Origin: Paludibacter sp. | GTDB lineage: Bacteria > Bacteroidota > Bacteroidia > Bacteroidales > Paludibacteraceae | NCBI GenBank assembly: GCA_031284665.1 | Contig: JAITXR010000234.1 | Coordinates: forward strand, 1-5,369 | Length of the DNA stretch: 5,369 nucleotides | Direction: 5' to 3' | In this document: piece by piece, positions 1 through 5,369 of the stretch | Numbering within the stretch: position 1 is the first letter of the stretch | How the letters are laid out: each line of letters opens with the position of its first letter | Notes under the pieces: generated by a model | The model's database searches: none | Told to the model about the DNA's origin: nothing | What the model saw: only the letters and a program-made list of their open reading frames with translations | Translations under genes and position numbers: made by a program

Positions 1-1
1 T

Positions 2-1507
2 GCTTACCTTGGAGCGTATTTTATCATTCCAATCAGGACTGGGATTGTGCGCGACCTTCGCCGCCAAATGTATCACAAAATTCTTGCTTTGCCGCTCGGT
101 TATTTTACCGAAGAACGCAAGGGCGATATTATGTCGCGCACAATGAACGATGTTAACGAAGTTGAAGCCTCTACTGTCAGTTCGCTCGAAATGTTGTTTA
201 AAAATCCAATAATGATACTTATTTATCTTATTGTTTTATTTGCAATGAGTTGGAAATTAACGCTTTTTGTACTTGTTCTGCTACCTTTTGGAGCGTGGCT
301 TGTGGCAATTATCGGCAAAGGGTTGAAAAAACGCTCGCGTTTGGGGCAGGAACAAACCGGCGAATTGCTTTCCGAATTGGAAGAAACACTCGGAGGACTG
401 CGAATTATCAAGGCTTTTAATGCCGAAAAAAAATCAGAAGAACGCTTTGTAGGCACAAGCGAAAAAATCCGTAAAACATTTAATCGCCTTAATCGCCGTT
501 ACAACCTTGCCCACCCTGTGAGCGAGCAAATCGGCGTGATAGTAATTGCAATTTTGCTTTGGTTTGGTGGGATTCTTATTCTTGGAAATGGCAACAGTCT
601 GGGTCCCGAAGAATTTATTTATTATCTTGCAATTTTTTACAGCGTAATTGCGCCTGCCAAGGACTTGTCGAAAGCCACATACAGCATTCAAAAAGGTAAA
701 GCCTCGCTTGACCGCATCGACCGCATTCTCGAAAGCGAAAACAATATCAAAGAGCCGCAAAATCCTGTTAAGATAGAAGGATTTAATCGGCAAATAGAAT
801 TTCGCGGCGTTTCGTTTCGCTATGGCAACGAATGGGTTTTGCAAGATATTAATCTTTCGATTGACAAAGGAAAAACCATTGCGTTTGTAGGTCAGTCAGG
901 CTCAGGGAAATCAACGCTGGTAGATTTACTTCCCCGTTTTTACGATGTGCAGAAAGGCGCAATATCTATTGATGGCGTCAATATTAAAGATGTTGAAACG
1001 CATAATTTGCGCCAATTATTTGGAATTGTAAATCAGGAAGCAATACTTTTTAACGATACGATTTTTAACAATATCGCTTTTGGGGTCGAAACGGCTACAG
1101 CGGAACAGGTAATTGCTGCGGCGCAAATTGCTAATGCACACGACTTTATAACAGCCACCGAGCAAGGCTATCAAACTTCGATAGGCGAGCGTGGCTGCAA
1201 ACTGTCGGGCGGGCAACGGCAACGATTAAGTATTGCGCGTGCAATTCTGAAAAATCCGCCAATACTTATTCTCGACGAGGCTACTTCGGCTCTTGATACC
1301 GAATCGGAACGACTTGTGCAAGATGCCCTTGATAAATTAATGCAAAATCGTACTACTCTGGTAGTTGCGCATCGACTATCAACCATAAAAAATGCTGACG
1401 AGATTTGTGTTCTGCACGAAGGCAAAATTGTTGAGCGCGGCAAACACGACCAACTTATTGCGCTCAATGGCAATTATAAACGCTTAGTGGATATGCAAAA
1501 ATTTTAG
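2..1507 (+). CDS. ABC exporter, fused membrane and ATPase domains (MsbA-like), 5' end missing
   Basis: Half-size type IV ABC exporter that would work as a homodimer in the inner membrane, flipping or exporting a lipid, peptide or drug; the substrate cannot be read from sequence. The frame is open to the left edge (codons from position 2), so the gene starts outside the window; about 100 N-terminal residues (TM1 and most of TM2) seem missing compared with the usual 600-residue relatives. Visible membrane part: hydrophobic pairs at about 197-320 and 525-660. The nucleotide-binding domain follows with A-loop Tyr (821-823), Walker A GQSGSGKST (890-916), Q-loop Gln (1034-1036), signature LSGGQRQR (1202-1225), Walker B ILILDE with catalytic Glu (1277-1279), D-loop SALD and switch His (1370-1372). 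All catalytic residues are present, so the ATPase looks functional. It resembles MsbA/LipidA-export-type proteins, but many Bacteroidota exporters share this architecture, so no symbol is given. The GTG at 47 is an internal Val codon. Confidence 0.93.
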   Translation, partial: AYLGAYFIIPIRTGIVRDLRRQMYHKILALPLGYFTEERKGDIMSRTMNDVNEVEASTVSSLEMLFKNPIMILIYLIVLFAMSWKLTLFVLVLLPFGAWLVAIIGKGLKKRSRLGQEQTGELLSELEETLGGLRIIKAFNAEKKSEERFVGTSEKIRKTFNRLNRRYNLAHPVSEQIGVIVIAILLWFGGILILGNGNSLGPEEFIYYLAIFYSVIAPAKDLSKATYSIQKGKASLDRIDRILESENNIKEPQNPVKIEGFNRQIEFRGVSFRYGNEWVLQDINLSIDKGKTIAFVGQSGSGKSTLVDLLPRFYDVQKGAISIDGVNIKDVETHNLRQLFGIVNQEAILFNDTIFNNIAFGVETATAEQVIAAAQIANAHDFITATEQGYQTSIGERGCKLSGGQRQRLSIARAILKNPPILILDEATSALDTESERLVQDALDKLMQNRTTLVVAHRLSTIKNADEICVLHEGKIVERGKHDQLIALNGNYKRLVDMQKF

Positions 1508-1509
1508 AA

Positions 1510-1537
1510 AATAGTTTATAGTTAATAGTTTATAGTT
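1510..1537. repeat. 14-bp tandem repeat, two perfect copies
   Basis: The unit AATAGTTTATAGTT occurs at 1510-1523 and 1524-1537 with no mismatch, beginning three bases after the exporter stop codon. An 11-base part (TAGTTTATAGT) recurs at 1589-1599. No GC-rich hairpin with a T-run is seen here, so this is not a standard intrinsic terminator. It looks like the short AT-rich intergenic repeats common in Bacteroidota genomes; no function is proposed. Confidence 0.85.
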
Positions 1538-1626
1538 TCCTAATTTAGTAGTTTTTTCGCGCCTTCGAGCCTTCCCCCTTTCGCCCCTTAGTTTATAGTG
1601 CAAAACCCCTAATTAGGATATTAATC

Positions 1627-1755
1627 ACTAATCGTTTATCACTAATCACTGAACGTAGTAATTTCAATTTGAGTATTTTTATTAGAAAATGTATTATTTT
1701 TAAATAAAAAGTACTTATATTTGGCAAAAAATTTATTAAATGATTAACGATTAGT
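1627..1755. repeat. Imperfect inverted repeat flanking the candidate mutL promoter
   Basis: ACTAATCGTTTATCA at 1627-1641 matches the reverse complement of TGATTAACGATTAGT at 1741-1755 in 14 of 15 positions. The arms lie about 100 bases apart and enclose the TAnnTTTG-like promoter element. The left arm sits in a locally repetitive stretch, with TCACTAATC at 1625-1633 and again at 1639-1647. It could be a remnant of a small repeat element, a regulatory site, or chance in low-complexity DNA. Confidence 0.5.
1716..1723 (+). promoter_or_regulatory. Candidate Bacteroidota -7 promoter element for mutL
   Basis: TATATTTG fits the Bacteroidota primary sigma factor -7 consensus TAnnTTTG exactly. Transcription would begin near 1728-1732, giving a leader of roughly 45 bases before the mutL ATG at 1775. 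The -33 TTTG-like element expected about 19-21 bases upstream is not convincing (the region around 1690-1697 is only AT-rich). A TTTG at 1668-1671 is spaced instead for a poorer -7 match at about 1692. The call rests on the -7 box and its position in the only gap before mutL. Confidence 0.45.
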
Positions 1756-1774
1756 TACTCTAATTTCTATCTTT

Positions 1775-3610
1775 ATGAGCGATATAATCCATTTACTGCC
1801 CGATGCGGTTGCCAATCAGATTGCAGCCGGTGAAGTAATTCAACGACCGGCATCGGTGCTGAAAGAGTTAGTCGAAAATTCGATTGATGCAGGCGCAACA
1901 TCCATTACTATTATTGTGAAAGACGGCGGCAAAACCCTCTTGCAAGTGAGCGACAACGGCAAAGGAATGAGCCAAACCGATGCCCGAATGGCTTTTGAAC
2001 GACACGCTACTTCCAAAATCAATGCGGCTACCGACCTTTTTTCGCTGCGCACTTTTGGGTTTAGAGGCGAGGCTTTGGCGTCGATTGCTTCGGTGGCACA
2101 GGTCGAAATGCGCACCCGCCGCAGCGACGACGAACTCGGAACTTTGCTCGAAATTACAGGCTCAAACCTTGTGCGAAACGAAAATGTCGCGGCTAACGGC
2201 GGAACTTCGATTAGTGTGCGAAATCTGTTTTTTAACATTCCCGCGCGCCGCCGTTTCCTGAAAAGCGATAATTACGAACGAATGCAAGTTATTAATGAAT
2301 TTTATCGCATCGCATTAGTCAACTGCCAAGTAGAATTTGTGTTTTTCGACAACGACAGCGAAATTTTCCGCCTCCCGCCATCAAACATCAAACAAAGAAT
2401 TGAAAATATCTTTGGCAAAAATCAGAAAAAAAACTATAGTCGCCAATTGCTTGATATTGACACAAATACAACGCTGGTAAAAATCACGGGATTTGTTTCC
2501 TTACCCGAATTTGCCCAGAAAAGTGCCAATCAGTATTTTTTTGTAAACGGCAGATATATGCGTCATCCGTACTTCAACAAGGCTGTGATGATGGCGTACA
2601 GCAATTTGCTGAAAAACGACGAAAATCCAAATTATTTCATCTATTTTGATGTTGAGCCGGACAGTATCGACATCAATATTCACCCCACAAAAACAGAAAT
2701 AAAATTTGAAAACGAACAGGCAGTATGGTCAATTCTCAGCGCTACGGTAAAGGAAACTCTCGGCAAATTTGTGATTGCGCCCTCGATAGATTTTGACCGC
2801 GAAGGTGCTATCGACATTCCTATCAACCGAGCAATGCCCACAAGTGTACAAATGCCAACCATTCACGTTGACCCTAATTATAACCCCTTCAAAACTAACA
2901 ACAACAATAACCGCCCTTCCGATAATTGGGAAAAACTGTACAGCGGTTTTGAAAGTAACAAAACACAAACTACGCAAAATTTTGATAACGAAAGCACGCA
3001 AGACAATCTCCTGTCGCAAAAAAACGAATGGATAGCAGCCGACCAAAACCCCGAAGTTCACTTTCAATTCAAATCAAAATATATTGTTTGCTCCACAATA
3101 TCGGGCTTGCTGTTTATCCACCAACATCGTGCCCACGTCAACATTTTGTACCACAATTTCATAACCCAAATATCAAATCATAAAGCACCATCTCAACAAC
3201 TGCTTTTCCCCGAAACACTACAAATTGCCGAAACCGACATTGCCGTTTTCGCCGAAATGCAAAACGACCTTAAATATATAGGGTTTGACATCAACTCATT
3301 AGATAAAAATCAATACGAAATCACCGGCATTCCTTCCATTTTCAGTTCCGAATCGGTATTGCCGGTTATCGAAAAACTACTTGCCGATGCCAAACTCAGC
3401 GACCAAAAAGCATCAACATCCATAAGCGAAACAATTGCATTATCGCTCGCCCAATCGGGAGCAATCCGCACAGGACAAGCACTTTCAACCGACGAAATGG
3501 AAAGTATCGTAACACGCCTTTTAGCCTGCAAATCGCCAAACTACACACCCGACGGCAAACAAATTTTAATGACCATCACAAGCGACGAAATTCAGGCTAA
3601 ATTCAAATAA
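1775..3610 (+). CDS. mutL: DNA mismatch repair protein MutL
   Basis: Matchmaker of methyl-independent mismatch repair: an ATP-switched dimer that links mismatch-bound MutS to downstream strand removal. The N-terminal GHKL ATPase is intact: IAAGEV (residues 16-21), ELVENSIDAGAT with catalytic Glu31 and Mg-binding Asn35, DNGKGM (60-65), RHATSK (76-81), TFGFRGEALAS (93-103), GTSISVRNLFFNIPARR (143-159) and HPTKTEIKF with Lys306. A low-complexity Asn/Gln/Thr-rich linker covers about 340-430, with five Asn in a row at 375-379. The C-terminal dimerisation domain follows. In it the endonuclease motif DQHA(X)2E(X)4E is replaced by HQHRAHVNILYH (449-460) and the CPHGRP metal site by TPDGKQ (591-596), so nicking activity is unlikely. 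QQLLFP (474-479) lines up by position with the beta-clamp-binding motif of other MutLs. ATG 1775 places the conserved N terminus at the family's usual distance from IAAGEV; no Shine-Dalgarno is seen. The length of 611 is normal. Confidence 0.97.
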   Translation: MSDIIHLLPDAVANQIAAGEVIQRPASVLKELVENSIDAGATSITIIVKDGGKTLLQVSDNGKGMSQTDARMAFERHATSKINAATDLFSLRTFGFRGEALASIASVAQVEMRTRRSDDELGTLLEITGSNLVRNENVAANGGTSISVRNLFFNIPARRRFLKSDNYERMQVINEFYRIALVNCQVEFVFFDNDSEIFRLPPSNIKQRIENIFGKNQKKNYSRQLLDIDTNTTLVKITGFVSLPEFAQKSANQYFFVNGRYMRHPYFNKAVMMAYSNLLKNDENPNYFIYFDVEPDSIDINIHPTKTEIKFENEQAVWSILSATVKETLGKFVIAPSIDFDREGAIDIPINRAMPTSVQMPTIHVDPNYNPFKTNNNNNRPSDNWEKLYSGFESNKTQTTQNFDNESTQDNLLSQKNEWIAADQNPEVHFQFKSKYIVCSTISGLLFIHQHRAHVNILYHNFITQISNHKAPSQQLLFPETLQIAETDIAVFAEMQNDLKYIGFDINSLDKNQYEITGIPSIFSSESVLPVIEKLLADAKLSDQKASTSISETIALSLAQSGAIRTGQALSTDEMESIVTRLLACKSPNYTPDGKQILMTITSDEIQAKFK

Positions 3611-3629
3611 ATTTATCGCCACAAAACTA

Positions 3630-4415
3630 ATGAAACACACAAAAACATCCATTATGAAGCACTTGTTTTTAACCATATTAATTGCAATAATCACTCTAAC
3701 TGCAACGGCGCAGCAAGCAGACAACAATCGACGGCAAGCACCATCGCCCGAAGAAATTGCCAAGCAAAACAATATTACCGACAGTCTTAATAACTTAAAA
3801 ATGCTCCGTCCCACAGCCGGCTCAACGCGCAAAGGCAACAATCCCGTTCTGTTTTTAGTGGGAAATTCAACTATGCGGCAAGGCACACGGGGCAACGGCG
3901 ATATTGGGCAATGGGGATGGGGATTTTACTTTGGCGATTATTTCGACAGCGAAAAAATTACCGTCGAAAATCACGCGCTTGGCGGAATGAGTACCCGCTC
4001 GTTCTACAACGTGTTATGGAACGATGTGCTGGCAGGAATAAAAAAAGGCGACTGGGTTTTTATCGAACTTGGGCATAACGACAACGGCGCATACGAACAG
4101 GGGCGTTCAACCATTCGAGGCATTGGGCGCGACAGTGCTGTTGTTACCCTGCAGCGCTCCGGCGAAACCGAAACTGTCTATTCTTACGGCGAGTATTTAC
4201 GGCGATATATCGCGCAAGTAAAAGCCAAAGGAGCAAATCCGGTATTATTGTCGCTCACGCCGCGTAACTCGTGGAATGATAAGGGTAAAATTGTTCGGGT
4301 AAACGAAACTTTTGGTTTATGGGCACGCCAAATTGCCGCCGAACAGAAAATCCCATTTATCGACCTGAACGAAATTACAGCCTCAAAATATGAAATTTTC
4401 GGGCAAAAAAAGTAA
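3630..4415 (+). CDS. Secreted CE12-type rhamnogalacturonan acetylesterase, upstream part (first SGNH domain, frame-interrupted)
   Basis: Encodes a signal peptide and most of an SGNH/GDSL hydrolase domain of the type that removes acetyl groups from the rhamnogalacturonan I backbone of pectin. From ATG 3630 there is a short basic region, a hydrophobic core and a likely signal peptidase I site after ATA (residue 27); the inner ATG at 3654 gives a more typical n-region and is an equally good start. Block I is GNST with nucleophile Ser at 3867-3869 (Asn replaces the usual Asp of GDS). The block II Gly is near 3981 and block III GHND is at 4071-4082, followed by the family-like TPRNSW and FIDLNEI. 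The frame ends at TAA 4413-4415, before block V, so this product alone lacks the catalytic Asp and His. Those residues lie just beyond, in the -1 frame (4433-4435 and 4442-4444). Joined by a -1 shift, the whole protein would have 551 residues (543 from 3654). It begins 19 bases after mutL. Family call is strong; substrate is inferred. Confidence 0.85.
   Translation: MKHTKTSIMKHLFLTILIAIITLTATAQQADNNRRQAPSPEEIAKQNNITDSLNNLKMLRPTAGSTRKGNNPVLFLVGNSTMRQGTRGNGDIGQWGWGFYFGDYFDSEKITVENHALGGMSTRSFYNVLWNDVLAGIKKGDWVFIELGHNDNGAYEQGRSTIRGIGRDSAVVTLQRSGETETVYSYGEYLRRYIAQVKAKGANPVLLSLTPRNSWNDKGKIVRVNETFGLWARQIAAEQKIPFIDLNEITASKYEIFGQKK
4406..4412 (+). other. In-phase -1 slippery heptamer A AAA AAG directly before the TAA stop
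   Basis: In the upstream frame the codons are CAA AAA AAG TAA, so bases 4406-4412 read A AAA AAG in the X XXY YYZ phase known from the dnaX -1 frameshift site. After a -1 slip the next codons are GTA AAT TAT ATG (4412-4423), continuing in the frame of 4421-5284. The join would give GQKK-VNYMFYGDAIHTS, which aligns without a gap to the same part of the second domain (GKESAAEYFKNDHTHSS). No Shine-Dalgarno-like stimulator and no strong stem-loop was found nearby. One added A in the A7 run (4405-4411) would restore the same frame, so a mutation or a base-calling error is an equal explanation. Confidence 0.6.
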
Positions 4416-4420
4416 ATTAT

Positions 4421-5284
4421 ATGTTCTACGGCGATGCAATTCACACAAGTGCTTTCGGCGCAAAAACAAATGCAGAATCGGCTATGGAAGGCGTTCGTAC
4501 AAACGAGCAACTTAAATTTCTTGCCTCTTGCGCCAAAACATCCGACGAACAAAAAGCAGGAATAAAACGTCAAAAAGGCAAAGCGGTAATATTTACCATT
4601 GGCGATTCGACAGTGAAAAATAACGACAACGACATCGAAGGAATGTGGGGCTGGGGAAGTGTAATCGATGAATATTTCGACAGCAACAAATGTGTTGTCG
4701 ATAATCAGGCAATGGCAGGCAGAAGTGCCAGAACTTATTTGGACGAAGGTCGCTGGGATAGAGTGTACAACGCTTTGCAGCCGGGCGACATCGTGTTAAT
4801 CCAGTTTGGGCACAACGATGGCGGCGCTATCGGCACTCCTCCGGCGCGTGGCGAGCTGCGTGGCAACGGCGATTCTACCCGCATTGTGCTTATGCAGGCA
4901 AATCGGCGCAATCAGGTGATTTACACTTATGGCTGGTATATCCGTAAATTTGTGGGCGATGCTATCGAAAAAGGTGCTATCCCTGTCGTATTAAGCCACA
5001 CACCGCGCAATCAATGGACTGATGACGAGAAAGTTATCCGCAATAATACCTCGTATGGTTTGTGGGCAAAAGAGGCTGCGGGCGAGGCTGGCGGATATTT
5101 TATTGACCTGAACGAAATTTCGGCTGCCAAATTGGAAAAAATGGGAAAAGAATCTGCCGCCGAATACTTCAAAAACGACCATACACACTCCTCGCTCAAA
5201 GGCGCACATCTCAACGCACAAAGCATTATCAAAGGAATACGTATGCTGCCGGATAAAAGAATTAAGGTAATGATTAATGATTAA
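4421..5284 (+). CDS. CE12-type rhamnogalacturonan acetylesterase, downstream part (end of first SGNH domain plus complete second SGNH domain)
   Basis: Continuation of the interrupted esterase gene. The first 25-30 residues hold block V of domain one, DAIH (Asp 4433-4435, His 4442-4444), followed by GAKTNAES and a short linker to about residue 55. A complete second SGNH domain follows: GDST with nucleophile Ser (4607-4609), block II Gly in MAGRSART (4718-4720), GHND with oxyanion Asn (4808-4819), HTPRNQW, FIDLNEI, and block V DHTH (Asp 5177-5179, His 5186-5188). This domain has all catalytic residues. There is no signal peptide at ATG 4421 and the frame is open back to 4412, so this start is probably not the true beginning. 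Reinitiation is possible, since the ATG lies five bases after the upstream TAA, but would give a cytoplasmic protein with a leftover domain fragment. The last codons and stop lie within a 7-bp repeat. The second domain may be functional only if the frames are joined and the protein is exported. Confidence 0.85.
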   Translation: MFYGDAIHTSAFGAKTNAESAMEGVRTNEQLKFLASCAKTSDEQKAGIKRQKGKAVIFTIGDSTVKNNDNDIEGMWGWGSVIDEYFDSNKCVVDNQAMAGRSARTYLDEGRWDRVYNALQPGDIVLIQFGHNDGGAIGTPPARGELRGNGDSTRIVLMQANRRNQVIYTYGWYIRKFVGDAIEKGAIPVVLSHTPRNQWTDDEKVIRNNTSYGLWAKEAAGEAGGYFIDLNEISAAKLEKMGKESAAEYFKNDHTHSSLKGAHLNAQSIIKGIRMLPDKRIKVMIND

Positions 5285-5286
5285 TG
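5268..5286. repeat. 7-bp tandem repeat covering the esterase stop codon
   Basis: The unit TAATGAT is repeated 2.7 times with no mismatch. It encodes the last residues (VMIND) and supplies the TAA stop at 5282-5284, so the conserved domain probably ends earlier, near residue 275 of the downstream part, and the tail was acquired from intergenic repeat DNA. Confidence 0.7.
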
Positions 5287-5314
5287 TGCCAATTAACAAT
5301 GTGCCAATTAACAA
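5283..5314. repeat. 15-bp tandem repeat downstream of the esterase
   Basis: AATGTGCCAATTAAC occurs perfectly at 5283-5297 and 5298-5312, followed by the first two bases of a third copy. Each unit holds only weak AT-rich self-complementarity and no T-run follows, so no terminator is called. It is similar in character to the repeats upstream of mutL. Confidence 0.85.
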
Positions 5315-5350
5315 ATTAAGAAATGAAAAAATTGAGGAATGTAGGAATTA

Positions 5351-5369
5351 ATGTAAAATGTAAAATGTA
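5351..5369. repeat. 7-bp tandem repeat running into the right edge
   Basis: The unit ATGTAAA is repeated 2.7 times and is still in phase at the last base, so the array may continue beyond the window. The surrounding stretch 5315-5350 is AT-rich and shows no recognisable gene. Confidence 0.7.

Noticed and set aside
47..49. GTG as the start of the exporter gene
   Set aside because: The frame is open from position 2 and the upstream codons encode the expected end of TM2; the conserved VRDLRRQMY segment is internal in this family.
1608..1617. CCTAATTAGG perfect palindrome as an operator or terminator
   Set aside because: Only five base pairs per arm with no loop or T-run; palindromes of this size are expected by chance in AT-rich DNA.
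425..2433. A8 runs inside the exporter (near 425-432) and mutL (2426-2433) as possible frameshift sites
   Set aside because: Both genes stay in one conserved frame through these runs, so there is no sign of frame disruption.
2793..3067. Alternative-frame open reading frames inside mutL on both strands, and similar minus-strand frames across the window
   Set aside because: They lie fully within genes with strong conserved motifs, have no recognisable domains, and look like shadows of the real coding frame.
3608..3615. TAAATTTA as a separate promoter for the esterase
   Set aside because: The final G of TAnnTTTG is missing, no -33 element is visible, and it would leave a leader of only a few bases before ATG 3630; co-transcription with mutL is at least as likely.
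4040..4046. A second in-phase A AAA AAA heptamer within the esterase's first domain
   Set aside because: The zero frame continues through conserved GHND and DLNE motifs, so no shift is needed. It serves as a caution that such heptamers arise by chance in this A-rich gene.
4416..4475. Stimulatory stem-loop downstream of the slippery heptamer
   Set aside because: Only very short pairings (for example CAC with GTG at about 4442-4453, and GCG with CGC) could be found by eye; too weak to call.

Overview
This window reads as a chromosomal segment from a member of the Bacteroidota, probably near the Bacteroidales or Marinilabiliales. The clues are the MutL sequence (an NPNYNPF linker motif and a C-terminal NYTPDGK in place of the usual metal-binding CPHGRP), starts without a clear Shine-Dalgarno, a TAnnTTTG-type -7 box upstream of mutL, AT-rich intergenic DNA full of short tandem repeats, and a secreted pectin side-chain esterase. 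The assignment is by pattern recognition only; no database search was possible.

Layout, all on the + strand: (1) positions 2-1507, the 3' part of a fused membrane/ATPase ABC exporter gene of the MsbA type, cut by the left edge; (2) 1508-1774, an intergenic stretch with a 14-bp tandem repeat, an imperfect inverted repeat and a candidate Bacteroidota promoter; (3) 1775-3610, complete mutL (611 codons); (4) 3630-5284, a secreted protein with two tandem SGNH-hydrolase domains of the rhamnogalacturonan acetylesterase (CE12) type, interrupted between positions 4412 and 4421 by a -1 frame change; (5) 5285-5369, AT-rich DNA with short tandem repeats up to the right edge.

The most interesting point is the break in the esterase gene. 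The upstream frame ends with A AAA AAG followed at once by TAA. The seven bases 4406-4412 are in exactly the phase of the classic -1 slippery heptamer. A -1 shift there (or one extra A in the A7 run) reads straight into the downstream frame and restores the missing catalytic Asp/His block of the first esterase domain, without any gap relative to the second domain. The upstream product alone has the catalytic Ser but not the Asp and His. The data fit a recent frameshift mutation, a one-base homopolymer error, transcriptional slippage or programmed frameshifting; sequence alone cannot separate them.

The three genes do not form an obvious pathway: lipid/drug-type export, DNA mismatch repair and pectin deacetylation. 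The esterase starts 19 bases after mutL and may be read from the same transcript. The MutL is of the type that has lost the metal-dependent endonuclease site but keeps its ATPase and a sliding-clamp-binding-like motif.
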